DNA of 64,000 bases from Agrostemma githago (GCA_958450325.1 OY288256.1:42550953-42614952), one strand, 5' to 3'. Numbered from the stretch's first letter, positions 41,536 through 54,227 are shown. The notes: generated by a model not told the origin, from the sequence alone. Numbers and translations: made by a program.

Positions 41536-42749
41536 AGAAATTCCTCCATGATGTCCGCCAATATTTTTGGGATGACCCGTATTTATTTAAGGAATGTGCT
41601 GACGGGCTATTTCGGAGATGTGTACCTCAGTGGGAGGTACCAGGTATTTTACAGCACTGTCATTCTTTAGCTTACGGAGGTCACCACGGCCCATCTAGAA
41701 CTACTGCTAAAGTTCTGTAATCCGGGTTTTTCTGGCCCACCTTATTTAAAGACGCTCATGCTTTTATTCTAGCATGTGATGCCTGCCAGAGAGCCGGGAA
41801 TATCTCCAGGAGGCACGAGATGCCTCAAACCGGAATTTTAGAAGTCGAGCTGTTCGATGTTTGGGGAATTCACTATCAAGGTCCTTTTCCCTCCTCCAAG
41901 GGAAATCGGTATATCCTTGTTGCTGTGGACTACGTGTCCAAATGAGTTGAAGCTGTTGCATCGCAAGTCAATGATGCAAAGACTGTCATCTCATTATTTA
42001 AGAAGGTGATTTTCCCGAGGTTTGGTGTTCCCCGAGCCATCATTAGTGACGGGGGAAGTCAATTTCATGAGCGGCAACTAGATTCTCTTCTAGCTAAATA
42101 TGGAGTAACACATCGAATTGGCTTGGCTTATCATCCACAGACAAGCGGCCAAGTTGAATTATCCAACCGAGAACTCAAGTCCATACTTGAGAAAGTGGTG
42201 TCGAAAGCACGGAAATATTGGAGTTTGAAGCTCGAAGACACTCTTTGGGCCTACCGAACCGCTTTTAAGACCCCGATCGGTACTTCCCCTTATCGACTTG
42301 TCTATGGCAAGGCTTGCCATTTACCAGTCGAATTAGAATATAAGGCATTTTGGGCTATCAAAGAGCTCAATTTCGATACATCATTATGTGGGGAAAAGAG
42401 GAAATTACAGCTAGCCGAGCTTGAGGAATTTCGTTATCATGCTTACGAGAATGCTAAGCTTTATAAGGAACGAACGAAAAAGTGGCATGACAAGCGGATC
42501 CTTTCTCGAGAATTCCAAATTGGTGATAAAGTCTTGTTATTCAACTCACGTTTGCGTTTGTTCCCAGGAAAGCTGAAATCGAGGTGGAGTGGTCCCTTTA
42601 CCGTCATTTCCGTAAGCAAGAGTGGAGCTGTTGAAATCACAACCGATGCAGGAGAAATTCTTAAAGTTAATGGGCAACGGTTGAAGCTGTATCACGAAGG
42701 CGTTAGTGTTGGAGCCGTCGAGGTCGTTCACCTCAACCTCAAATCTTAA
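41536..42749 (+). pseudogene. Athila integrase of element D
   Basis: Begins with FLHDVRQYFWDDPYLF and the His/Cys zinc region (HHGPSRT to CDACQRAG). TAA at 41718-41720 replaces the expected Gln before SGFFWPTLF, and TGA at 41943-41945 replaces the Trp of SKWVEA. The first catalytic Asp of the DDE triad appears to be His (WGIHYQGP, near 41863), whereas IISDGGSQF and the later Glu (GQVELSNREL) are kept. The C-terminal domain runs to the stop at 42747-42749. This copy cannot encode an active integrase. Confidence 0.85.
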
Positions 42750-43604
42750 CCCAGTCACTGAATCACGGTCGTGCGGGACCGTAAAAAACAGCGCTGGCCG
42801 GGAGGCAACCCGGGTATTTTTTTTTCTTCCAATTTTTGTAAATAAATAATATAGTTGCATTTACTGAGTGAGGAGGAGGATACTTATATATATATATCAA
42901 GTTGGTGTGCAGGGATTATTGAGTTACACAATACCAGACCGAGTCTAGTGAAGTATGCCAGACTGAAGATCCCAGTCTATAGACTCGTCCCAATCTATTA
43001 GACTCACAGACTCATTCTATAGACCCAATCCCCAGTCTACGGACTCATTTTATAGACTTATCTACCATTCTAAATCTACCCAGTCTATAGACTAACTCCC
43101 ACCCCGTTAACCCTAACCATCACTCTCTACCGCTCCCTTCGCCTGACTCCGTTCACCCCACCGCGCATCATCATCACCCATCACCCTCTGTTCCGCCGCT
43201 CCTTCGCCGGACTCCGTTCGCCCTCCCTTCGCCTGCATAATTCGCCGTCAATCTCCATCGTTCGCTTGCACGCTCTGTCCGCCGTTCACCGCCCTCCACC
43301 CTCCAGCCGACTCTGCCTACGCCGCACAGTTCTGCCGCCAATCCCTTCGCCGTCAATCTCCATCGTTCGCCGTTCACCGCCCGTCCGCTACTCTGTCTCG
43401 TCGGTTTGTTCGAGGGTTTCACGCCTGTGTTCCCTGAATTCCAAGTTAAAACTTCCAATTCTGGAATTTCGAACTTCGAATTTCTGGGGTTTTCCTTCTG
43501 TTCATTGTGTTTTGATTGGTTTTGCTTCTGTTTGTTTTTGTTTTTCGAGGTTTTGCTATTTCTTTGGGTTCTGTGTTTGTGTTCGTTGCTATCCTGCAGA
43601 TATC
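42750..43604 (+). other. Spacer between integrase and ATHILA ORF in D, with palindromes
   Basis: Untranslated spacer. AGTCT-NN-AGACT sites occur at 42974-42985 and 43082-43093, with degenerate ones between (for example 43034-43045 and around 43050). A TA repeat lies at 42886-42898. A C/T-rich stretch follows (43100-43380), and a splice-acceptor-like tatcctgcag lies at 43590-43599, just before the ATHILA ORF start. This is where a secondary promoter or spliced leader could act. Confidence 0.6.
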
Positions 43605-45380
43605 ATGGAACACGACAACCAGCCAAGGAAACGCGCGCGAACGAAGAAAGGAACTTGAGAGTCAAGACAACACGTACACACGGAAACTGAGACTGAAATC
43701 AGGACACCATTAGAGTTGGAGCAAGCAGCTAGAACAGAAACTGAGGCTGATGTTCTGCAACCACCACCCGCCATTCCTCCGGTCCCAGGTTTCGAAACCG
43801 TCGAGTTCATATTCGCCACCCAACGTGAGAAGTTCCTTTCTTTTTCTACTGATAAAAAGATAGTGGCTTCTCGTTTTATTTGTGCGGAAACGTTGAGTAA
43901 ATTGGGTCTTTGGGATAGTATGTGTGCACTTTTAGTCGGTACGGGTATGCACGGGCTACGGGATATGGGAGACCTTACTTACCCCACATTAGTTGCTGAA
44001 TTTTTTAGCTCGTTTTAGTTTTTCTTTCGCGACAAGGGGTCGAGCCTTAGTTTTAGGCTCTGTAACTCACATCATAACCTCCCACTTTCCCAGTTTGCTA
44101 CCTTACTTGGTCTTCGAGACTCAGGTAGCTTACATGGCTTAAATTCCCCCGACGACTACAGTGAGCTGTGGAAGGCCATCACGGGTCAGATTAGACACCC
44201 AATGGACCATTTTCGAGGATCCCTCGTGCATCACCCAGTACTTCGGTACTGGTTTAGGCTGCTCGCCTCTTCACTTTTTGGCCGCAACGAGGCCCATAAA
44301 ATCAACAAGTACGAGCTCGGCCTCTTAGATGCACACCTCAATTTTGCCCAAACCACCCCTCGTACTCTTAATGTGGCCCACTTAGTGGCCACTCACCTCG
44401 CTGGTGTCGGAAAGGGGAAGCAAAACACGATCGCATGTGGCGGTCTCATCACCCACTTAGCACGGCGATTAGCCCCTGGCTACCCCATTGACACCCTTAC
44501 ACGCACTAACCCAGGCAACATTGACACACTCGATGACGACTATTTGAGGCGCCTCAAGTGGCTGGCAGGCACGCCGCCCACTTGGCTCCTCGGGACAGCG
44601 ACATCTGTCACATTCCCCTGTCCCACCCTCCCTTCACTCAGCCCTCTCCCCGAGTCGACTTCGGCGGGTTCAGACCTCCCTTACCCCTCACTATTACTCC
44701 CTGCCCCCTCATCCGGTGTTACACCGGAGGTCGGGCAATCTTTTGAGGCTAGACCATCGACTTCGACACCCACCCAACCATCCACTACATCGTCACCAGG
44801 ACCCGTAACAGGTCCCTCGATAACCGACCACCCCACCCCCATCGCAACCCTACCCTCGACTGACGATAGACTGAGTCAGCTGACCGATTCTCTCACTAAA
44901 CTCCGTGAGGAGTACACACAGCTCCGTGACGAGCTCACACGACACCACGCGGAGGCGGCAGAAGACCGCAAACGACTTCGTGTCGAGCACAACATCGCAA
45001 TCAACCATCTCTTCACTGAGCTTCGGCAGCTCCGAGACGCTATTGTCAACTCAGACTCTCGGGTAGCACCGTCGGGAGGCCCGTCGGGAGGGATTAGCGC
45101 TAGAGGTGGTGTGTCAAGTAGTGTTCCCACTAGGGGAGAGCCTTTGCGTGGTCCACGCACTCGTGGTGGTTTGACTAGCGGCGTTGCCCCTCGTGGTAGA
45201 GTTAGTAATGTTTCAGGCCGTACCCCGACTAGGAGAAGTCCGGCAGGTCGAGTCGTCACTAGGAGTGCTAGGTCGGGTCGTGGCACCATCACGATACATA
45301 ATCCGCCAGACCCGAGACCCGCACCTGATGCTTGGAAACCACGATCGCCCACAGTTGCGTCAGACTCCGACCATGACTAG
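43605..45380 (+). pseudogene. ATHILA-family ORF (env-position gene) of element D
   Basis: Reads in one frame from ATG 43605 (MEHDNQPRKRARTKK) to TAG 45378, 592 codons, interrupted by TGA at 43656-43658 and TAG at 44016-44018. Both are explained by single C-to-T changes. The N-terminus is basic. The core matches the ATHILA ORF family: KFLSFSTDKKIVASRFIC, DLTYPTLVAEFFSSF, QFATLLGL, a W-x-I segment, YWFRLLASSLFGRNEA, CGGLITHLARRLAP. The C-terminal third is Pro/Ser/Thr-rich, then a Gln/Arg coiled coil (about 44870-45050) and an Arg/Gly-rich tail. Known Athila elements carry this gene after integrase; its function is not established. I see no convincing membrane segment. Confidence 0.82.
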
Positions 45381-46791
45381 AGTTCGGTTTGGGGAACTCC
45401 CTGTATATATTAGGTACTCCTCTCCTCCTCACTCTTTAGTTTTGCATTTTTAGTTACTTTTCACTTCTCTTCGGTTGTCCAATTTGTGTATACAATGAGG
45501 ACATTTTATTGTTTGGTTTGGGGAGGGTAACTAATTTGCATTAGTTGCATATTTTCTGCATTTTCGCATGCATTTTTTATTTACTCTTTAGGCATTTTAG
45601 GAGTCTTTAGGAGTCGGGACGGGTTAAGCAACAATGATGAAAATGCTTTTGTCTCTTCTTTTCTCGTTTCATTAACTTTCTCATTCTAGCGATAGTTTAG
45701 TTTACTTGATCGAGTCTTGAGTTATGGCATAAATCAATTGTAATTTCAGTAAACGAATAAACTTGGCTTAAATTGTTGGCAAACTACTTAAATTCTGAGT
45801 TTTAGAGCCTTTTTGAGACCGATGACATCCATGATCGGTCTATTTAGGAATGAGAGTAGTTCTCCCTATTTCGCATGTAACATCGAATTGCATAAGTGTG
45901 AAGTCAGTCTCTTAAGTCTTTGTGCATTCGGGTCGTAACTATAGCATGTATTGAGGCTTCTCCTTCTCACTTTTTATTTCCCTTTCATGTATTTTCGGGT
46001 TAAAAAAAAAATCGAATTATCCCATTACTACAAAATTAACCACAAGCCTAAATTGCCTACCCTAGTCGAGCTAGTCATGGTGATATTGATGTTTTGCTGA
46101 GATAAGTCGATTTGGTCTATATATATTTCCGTTCTTGTTTCTTCAAAAAAAAAATATGAAGAATAAAAGAAAAGTGAAAAAGAATTGAGTTGTGAACTCC
46201 GATACTTCATTGTGATAATATTGTAGAGTTGATTTTGGTGAAATAAGCAAGATATGGAGAATGCCGTCATTAATCGGCTTGATTTTATCTGTTGTGTGAT
46301 TCGGTAGTTTGGTAATGTAGTTTGGAAGTTTGGATTGTCTAGCTCGACTATTACCTCCACATTCCCAAAATTATAACCCCTTCTTACCCATCACTTACAT
46401 ATCCCATTTCACCGTTATATGCCTCGATATGTGTTTTAGTCTCGATTAGTTTGAATGTGCAAATGATTGGTAGAGATTGTCATCACATTAGATTGCATGC
46501 ATGTGTTTATAGGTCGCAGATTAGGCGAGCGTCTTTCTTTCTCTCTATCTCACATTTATATCCCCTTCATGAGAGTAGAGTATAACCGCGAGAGTCCGAC
46601 AATGATAGGCCTAGCAAGGTTGACGGTTCACTGTTATTCTTTTGATTATGCCATAGCTTGAGTCAATTCATGTTTTCTAAGTGTCGCTAGCTTGAGTTAG
46701 TTTTTGTAGCGAGTCTATTTGGGGTAAATAGCTTTGAGTTGTTTACTGTTCCCATAGATTGTGTTTGATTGCTTGAGGACAAGCAATGGTT
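45381..46791 (+). other. 3' non-coding region of element D
   Basis: Contains the internal polypurine-like site at 45495-45525 and an A/G-rich tract near 46139-46190, otherwise AT-rich. Same order of landmarks as the 3' regions of E and F. Confidence 0.6.
45495..45525 (+). promoter_or_regulatory. Internal polypurine-tract-like copy in D
   Basis: ATGAGGACATTTTATTG followed by GTTTGGGGAG-type sequence. The core TTTGGGGAG at 45517-45525 recurs in the terminal tract at 46795-46803, and both copies are preceded by GAGGACA. Confidence 0.6.
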
Positions 46792-46806
46792 CAGTTTGGG
46801 GAGATT
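46792..46806 (+). promoter_or_regulatory. Polypurine tract of element D
   Basis: CAGTTTGGGGAGATT adjoining the 3' LTR. Confidence 0.75.
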
Positions 46807-48437
46807 TGATGCGTGCCGTTCCTATTCGATTTTTCACCTATTTTGGCACGCATTTCCGTGTCGTTTTATTATTTTAGGAGTCGGATTACGCTATTTTCTC
46901 CCATATGTGCTACTCGGGTATTCTTTTGTTATTTTGCAGATAATCGAGACCGAGTAGTTAAAAGAGCTAAAAATTGCATCAAAAATCTTAAAGCTCTGAA
47001 ACCGATTCGTTGTAGACCAAGAAGAAGGAAGCAAGTCTATAGACTAGACTGTGAGTCTATAGACTGAGAAGAAGGAAGTAAGCACAAGTCTATAGACTGG
47101 GAAACAAGTCTACAGACTGAAGAAGTCCGTTGGAAGCTTAGATTGAACTCAGTCTGCAGACTTGGATCTCAAGTCTACCAGCGTAAAATCCAAGTCTGCA
47201 GGATGGGATACCACTCCGAGACTAATTCAGTTGACCGTTACCCACTACTCCCCCTATTACGCTCTTCAGTTCTTCCAGTTCTTCCCACTACTTGTTAATG
47301 GGATTGAAGATAGGAGGAAAAAAAGGACAGTTATGGAGGGCTTAAGCAGTTTAAATACAGCTTTAATTTTATGATCTGAATCATCTTTTCATTAACATAT
47401 ATTCTCTGCTTCATCTTCTTCCTTGTTCTCTCTGTAATCAAAACACAATCAGTTTTTATTTCGAAGCTTTCTGTAATCAACCTTCAGTAATTAATTCAAG
47501 CACTTTGGAATTATTCAGTATTATTATTTTCGGGTTTCTTCTTCTTCTTCTTCTTCTTTATTTCTGCAGTCTCTTAAATTGGGTAAATTTCTCTTCTTCC
47601 CTATCTCCCTCTTCCAGTAGTATTAGATTTTACGTTATTCTATCTTTTTAATTTTATTAATTCTTGTTTCTTCCTTCTCCAGTAGTTTTGTAATTCAGTT
47701 ACTTTTATAATTATTCCATCATTCTTCATCTTTCATATTCATCCTGTTATCATGACATATTCCATTTTTATTATCATTATTAGTATAATAATTGTTACTG
47801 TAATTATGAGTAGCTAAATTCTTTTTCACTAAAGTTATAGGTGACTTATAAATCAGTATTTGTATTCATGCAGTAGATTAATAAATCGGCTTTTATGAAC
47901 TTTATCGCTCTTGCAACGTCTCAATGACGAATAATTAATTATAGGCCTTAATTGATTGTTTGTATCTCGTAATCCCGACCTACGTAGCGAAAGCACGGGA
48001 AAGGATAAGACCCGTTGTAATCGATAGAATTCCCTAATACGTAGCGAGAGCCTGTTAGGTGACTTCTAGGGCGACTAGTGATCCGAGAGGACCGTGTCTA
48101 TACCCTTTAGTTCGTATTAGTCGTTTGTTTGATTATTGTATTTGTGCTTATTTTGATTTATAACGATCCTGTAACTCTGGTGTCTGTCTTCCATTAATTT
48201 TCATACTAGTTTACTGTTTTAATTTTAGTTTTATATTTTAGCATCATAGTTTATTGTTTGCTGTAGCCTGTTAGTCTAAACAATTCAACTAAATCGCACT
48301 TTGTGAATTGGACCTTTTAATCGACCGACTTATAAAATCAATTTGCCTCCCTATGGAATCGACCCTATTTATCACTATCTATCAGTTAGTTGTATTTAGG
48401 ATTATTTTGAAATCGGTAACGCGACTAGACCGTGTCA
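46807..48437 (+). repeat. 3' LTR of element D
   Basis: 1,631 bp from TGATGCGTGCC to GACCGTGTCA. It matches the two segments of the 5' LTR with about 22 substitutions and small indels, including differences in a CTT microsatellite near 47538 and a 10-bp duplication near 47265. Palindrome array at about 47034-47162. Confidence 0.94.
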
Positions 48438-48442
48438 CCATC

Positions 48443-50047
48443 CAAAGTCCGTTTAATCCCTTTACGAGCAACGACGGAGGTGGCGCCCTTTCGAGGAGCG
48501 CCGCCCCAATGTACTCAAGGGCGTAATGAGATCGTGGTCCCTCATAATTGAACGCATAGGACTCCATTTCTAAGATTAGTGCGAGATCCGTTGATGCGAA
48601 AACCGACATCATATAACCCTTTAGGATTAGTATCGATGTTGTGACGCGGAGGGCTACAATTTCGTCACTAATCAAACTTTTCAATCCCATAATGACACTT
48701 TTCACAAAATTCCGATGACGGTGTTATAATCGTATAATACAGATAATAGCACCGGAAACCGAGTTGTATTTAAATCGTGCAATATTTTTATTCAACTCGG
48801 TCAACCATCTATTTTAAATAAATCAAAAACGAAACGAGCCATGCCTAGCACAGGGGGCACTCGACTGAGTGCCATAGGCCACTCGATCGAGTAGCACCCC
48901 AAAAACCGGGCAGTAGCCACCTTAAAGGCGCACTCGACCGAGTCCATGCCATGACTCGATCGAGTGGGTCCTGTAGCCCACGATAACCGAGAGCTTTAAT
49001 GCATCATTCGAGCCTCGTCTTTTTTTTACGACTTTAGTCGTCACGTGTAAAGTCAATCACGTAATTCTATTTTTCAAAACCCATGCATATCACTACACTT
49101 TAACGACTTTGATCGTAGTCTTTCACGATTAGTTTTAAATCGACGACCCTTTAGTCGTGTCCGATATATGGCTAACCAAGACGCAATGTTTCGATGTGAT
49201 AAGTAAGGGACAAGGCATCGGGATTCGGGATCGGGCTAGCATCACGCTTAGGTTCCATATCCCCGTCCTCCGTTTAAAACACAATATAATGTGTATTTAA
49301 TCGAAGTTCGTCCATCTATCTAACTTACGGTCTAGTTTGCATCTATTGTATACGGGTCCGTTTCTAGCTATTATTTATAGTTTTGTACTTTCCATTTATT
49401 CCATTTCATTATTGTTTGTAATTTTTGTTTTGGCCGGGTTGTATTTCCGCCCGTGTATTTTGTACGTATTTGCGAGTTTTGTTTATTTCAATGCTTATTG
49501 CTTTATAAATGAACCTCGCATGCTAAACAACTTCGACAGTAGTTAGATGCATTAAATGACGTAGTTAACACGAAATTCGCATGTTTAGCCGAAAACGCTG
49601 TTTGCATATCATTTAGTCATTTTACTAGCGCGCGTGCACGAACACGAACGATGTCTTAGTAGAGGCCGCTATGTGCGGGCGGGGTTGGGTGTCCTTAGTG
49701 GGCTTCCCAACACGTACCCTCACCCCTTACTCAGAACCTCAGTTACCGGATATCCGAAATCGTTAGCGCACGAGAGTCATTCTTTACACGATAACCGGTG
49801 TAGATGGTATCGGTATCGCAATGCAAAGGGACGAGCCCCATAAGCTCTGAAATCGAAATGGGCCATACTTTGTGCACGGTCCATGACAACATAGAGTGGG
49901 CTCGAATTGGTCCGAATTCCCATAAATTCGGTGGCGACTCCAACTTTGACTTAAATTTCGAACCCGAGAACAATCTTACCACGAGATTCATTCGCCTAAC
50001 CAAACCCGCGCGTGGCCGCGTCGGGGTGGACCTACGTCATGTCCACA
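48443..50047 (+). repeat. 5' LTR of element C, second segment
   Basis: Resumes after the D target-site duplication and ends CATGTCCACA. Matches 61687-63291. Contains the second palindrome array: 48859-48870 (imperfect), 48881-48892, 48932-48943 and 48954-48965. Confidence 0.92.
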
Positions 50048-50049
50048 AT

Positions 50050-50067
50050 TTGCCGACTCCGTTGGGG
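50050..50067 (+). promoter_or_regulatory. Primer-binding site of element C
   Basis: TTGCCGACTCCGTTGGGG, two bases after the LTR. It is close to TGGCGACTCCGCTTGGGA of element B. The tRNA is not assigned. Confidence 0.65.
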
Positions 50068-51286
50068 ATACCTGATGTACCACATGTCATCGGGGTTCCT
50101 AGGGTGAGACTCGAAGAGAAATCGTCCGTATATTAGTGTGCGCGCATTAGTTTAATGATTCATGCATAACCCAAATTTGCCCGGGCCGGTTACTTGTGAC
50201 CGACGTCCCACTATACCGCGGTGCATTCCTAAATGGGTGCTCTAAAGACTTCTATGGCCGAACTCGTATGGGTTTTGCGGCATGTCCTAAGACCAACTCG
50301 ACTTAGGGTGTCCGTCCTGATTTACGAGAGAGCCATCGTTGTTGGTATAGACCCTATTTGACCGACCGAGACTTAGCGTAAAGCATACATAAGCGTCGTT
50401 ATAATGCTTGTTTGACTACGTGCTACTTGGTTTCCGTGTCATTTTTCAAAAAACCGTCATTTCAAAATTGCATGTTTCCAAAAATACCAAACCTTGAAAA
50501 CCCGAAATGCTGTCCGTTTCGGGACCCATCTTTCCAAAATGCCAAATTTTTAAAAAACCCGAAATGCTGTCCGTTTCGAGACCCGTTTTTTTCCAAGTAT
50601 CCAATTTTCAAAATTCGAAATGTCGTCGAAATTTAGGATTAACGATTTGACTCAAAATATCCTTTTCTTTAGTCGGCATGCTGCCCATCTTGACTCTCGA
50701 ATTTCCGACACCATCTCGATTTTTCTGAATTTTCAAAATTCTAATCTCGGTTTTCGAAATTCCGTTTTCGATTTTCAAACTTTCGGAAATTCGCTCATTC
50801 TTATATTAAAATATTCGAAACATCTGAATTTCCAAATAAAATCTTCCTTATTATAGGACCTACCGTCTATCCGTGTGTCGGGTCTTTGGATAGTATGTCG
50901 AAGTTTTTATAGCGTCGAAACTCCGTCGATGTTACATCACGAGTTTCCTCCCTTTCCCGAGTCCGCCTTATTTGTCAAGGCACGACCAACCCGCGTAGGG
51001 CATACCCCTACAAAGGAAAGTCCGTCTACACACTCGAGTCAAGAGTCTAGGGAAAAGTCTCACATGGACCATCCTTCGAACGGGACAAGGCCCACAAAGC
51101 CGAGTCCTAAGGAAGTCATACCACCTACGAGTCATCCGTCTAGGTGTCTTTCTCGAGTCTTTTTCACTCGGTCTTTTCTTTTTCGTCGCTCGAGATGTAC
51201 TTTTTATGATTCCGAGATCTGGGTTCGGTTTCTGATTACGCGGTGTTCTTACAGACAGGCCACCGTCCACCAGACACAACCGCAAA
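50068..51286 (+). other. 5' leader of element C
   Basis: Untranslated leader homologous to that of B. Between 50440 and 50840 it holds imperfect repeats around cccgaaatgctgtccgtttc and many TTTCAAAATTCGAAA-like short inverted repeats. No gene was seen. Confidence 0.6.
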
Positions 51287-53178
51287 ATGGAAGCCGCTTT
51301 GAAAAATTTGAAGACCTCCGTGGACGCCATGGTCGTCAAACAGACCGACATTGAAGCCCAACTGACAGAAATGAGGGCTGGTCAAGTGGCTATCGTTGCT
51401 CGTATGGCTGCAGTGGAGCAAAGGACTCCTAATACCGAGACTACTGGGTCTTTAGCTGAACTACTTAGTGCGGTGCACCGACTAGAGGAACAAGTGCATT
51501 TAGCTGGGAGTAACAACATCCATCGGGAAAATAGCCGTGAGTATGCCCCGGTGAACGACAAGCTACCCCCAAACCTGAACCTCACTGGCTTACCGATGTT
51601 TGAGGGAACCGAAGACCCGTTACTACATGTACGGGCCTTCAAAGAATTCATGGCCATCAAGGGAGTAGACTCTACAATGTTAAAGAATCTTTTTGCTGCT
51701 CCCTTGAAAAGCACCCACGGGCCTGGTACTACAGGCTAGACCCGAAAAAATACCCAACTTGGGATGATGTGGCCACCGAGTTTGCTCGGAACTATGCCGA
51801 CAACACCGAGATCCAAACAACAATGCGATCCTTGGAGGTTATGGCCCAAGAGCCAAAGGAAGGTTTTACTAAGTACCTTCAACGCTGGAGGGCCGAGAAC
51901 GTGAAACTGGTCGATAAGCCCAGTGAGAAGACTTTGGTGGAGGTTTTCGTCAAGAATCTCCTCCCCTCCTACCGGGTTCACCTCCGGTACGCTGTCATAC
52001 CCAATTTCACCACCCTTACTGAAATGGGTATGAGAATCGAAGACGACCTGAGACTGGAGGGCCTCACTAAGGCCTCTAGCAAAGGATACCAAGGGGCTTC
52101 CTCTTCCACTACTAAGCCCCAAGCTGCAACCCGCAGCATTTTCGACGCGGTTAATCTACTAGATGCCCCGTCCAAGAAGAACACCCCACCTCGGGTTTTC
52201 ACTGATATAGGTACCACCTATACCAATGCCTTACAAAGGCTATCCTCGAAGGGCCTAATCCAACCGATAGGCCCAACTCCTGAAGTTCCGGTCGAGCGAC
52301 GCTCCAAGAACTATAATGCCCAAGCCTATTGCCAATACCACCGAGGCAATGAGCATGATACTGAAAAGTGCTGGAAGCTTAAGCACTTAATCCAGGACCT
52401 GATTGAGAGCGGTAAAATCCCGCTACCCGGAGATAAGCCAAGTAACAAGGAGAATCCGTTTAGCTCCCATACCATCTTTGCCGGGGAGGTGATTGATTGC
52501 TCTCATCTTATCTCCCCTTTCATCCCGCAAGTGAACGGGATCTGGTTTGACGACGAGGACGATGTCTACCTTGCTAAAGGAGAAACTGTCCCCATCACTC
52601 CCGAGGAGATTCGCAAGACCAAATCCCGAGTCTTAGCCAGTAACCACCTTGGTCGTCCCTATCAAGCCACTAGCTCTAGGGACACCCCAATCCCGACAAC
52701 CGTCACTGAACCCCTCGGGGTGGAAGTCGCCCCTGAGGAGCAGACTGCTGAAACGGATCTCGTGAAGCAACTAAAGAAGACCCGAGTTGACCTCACCATA
52801 TGGCAACTCTTAGTTAGCTCACAAGAACATCGAGAAGCACTCACTAAGGCTCTCGATCAAATCAAGATCGACTCTTTGGTTACTCCCGCTGAAATGGTAG
52901 CCACGGTCCTGCCCCACTTGAAGGGCAAAGCTAAGGAAGGAGGCCCAATGATCACTTTCTCAGAAGCCGACCTACCGCCGTTCGGGGCCTCCCATAATCT
53001 GGCCCTCTACATTACGGTGATCTGCCGAGGGAAATACCTCCCGATGACCCTAGTTGATGACGGGTCTGCTGTGAATGTCCTTCCTTTAAGGACCGCCAAA
53101 GCCCTCGACATTACCAAGGCCGATTATATCCCGACAGCTCAGACCATCCAAGCCTTTGATGGGAGCCCAAGTCGGTAG
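51287..53178 (+). pseudogene. Retand/Tat gag and start of protease of element C
   Basis: Starts MEAALKNLKTSVDAM with an N-terminal coiled coil. The gag core is PMFEGTEDPLLHVRAFKEFM, then after a frameshift at about 51705 EFARNYADNTEIQT and EGFTKYLQRWRAENVKL. A Cys/His segment (CQYHRGNEHDTEKCWKLK) follows, and then the protease region with VDDGSAVNVLP (about 53053-53085). In most Tat proteases the motif is DSG; here it reads DDG. The frame ends at 53176-53178, but the protease continues in another frame, so a second frameshift lies at about 53168. Confidence 0.85.
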
Positions 53179-54227
53179 CTGGGGCCATAAAGCTGACTAT
53201 TATAATGGGCCCAATAGAAAAGGAGCTTGAATTTCAGGTGATCGATGTCACCTCGTCCTTCAACTTGCTCCTAGGGAGGCCATGGATTCACGCGGTCAAA
53301 GCGGTGTCCTCCACCCTCCACCGAAAGATCAAGATGCCTTTGCTCGATAATGTCATTACTTTGGAGGCAACCCCAATGAATGTGGCTAGTTGTAACGCCA
53401 TGGGCCGCACGGACCTCTGGGGGTTCGATTTTGTGGGGATGATCAAGGAAGAGTACCTTTTTAGGCCCTACTTCACTACGAGTATCGACACGATGCTCCA
53501 AAACCTAGGGTACTTTCCGGGGGCTACCTCTCGACCCGATCTTCCAGCTGGGAAGATTATCGAGGTCCTCAAGGACGAAGACTCTCACTTCGGCCATGGT
53601 TATGCCACCACTCCGGGCAACGTTGTCCGAGCAGGAATCGAAAAGGCCTGCAACATCAATAAGGGTATCCACTTGAGCCCTTACAGCCCACGGTTGACTG
53701 ACTACTTTGTCACACCGGTGTTTGGGGCTATTCAGGTTGGTCTATACCAACCCAATGCTGTGCACCTCGGGACCCAATCGGCCCGGGACTGCAATTATAT
53801 CCCGGATGATGTGTTCGCTCTCATCCAGTCTGATGGAGCTGACAATGCTGAGCCCGCGCTGGGGCTAATTTTCGGGGAAGACACCATAGCCCCGACTCCA
53901 AAGGAAGACTTGGTCAACCTGATTCTCCGCAGCAACAGGTTTGACCCGACCAAGCTGATCTCGGATGTTGGTTCCGAGACGGGAAACAGGGCCTGGAGGA
54001 AGACTATCAAATGGACTGATAGTCAAGGAAAGATCTACAAGCTGGTCACTGGAGAGGGAGACATGCCTGAGTCTGAGTCGGAGTCTGAGTCAGAGTCTGA
54101 GGTCGAGTCTAGGGAAGTCGGTGCTAGAGTCACTCCTGTAACCCCTCTCCCTTTTGTCATTCCTGCTGCTGGCACTTTGGGGTCTGTCCCGAGTGCCTTA
54201 CCAATTCCGCCACTGACCAATGATTAG
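53168..54227 (+). pseudogene. Tat protease C-terminus and linker of element C
   Basis: Continues the protease with SVAGAIKLTI and FNLLLGRPWIHAVKAV (the flap/LGRPW motif conserved in Tat elements), followed by a long linker with an acidic Glu/Ser stretch (ESESESESE). It ends at TAG 54225-54227. The frame stays open beyond this stop, so it could be either the real end or a mutated codon. Confidence 0.78.

Larger units (their letters stand above)
27443..48437 (+). mobile_element. Element D: Athila-type Ty3/gypsy element, split by E
   Basis: It starts TGATGCGTGCCG and ends GACCGTGTCA, with the TSD ccatc at 27438-27442 and 48438-48442. The 5' LTR is 27443-27888 plus 35725-36894, and the 3' LTR is 46807-48437. 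Gag, protease, RT, RNase H and integrase lie in one largely continuous frame, followed by an ATHILA-family ORF, the classic Athila layout. The frame is broken by several stops and one frameshift. LTR differences by eye are about 22 substitutions plus indels, slightly more than in E, which fits the nesting order. Confidence 0.95.

Noticed and set aside
43174..43458. 94-residue minus-strand frame rich in Gly and Arg
   Set aside because: It lies opposite a C/T-rich leader before the ATHILA ORF and has no start context or similarity; a composition artefact.
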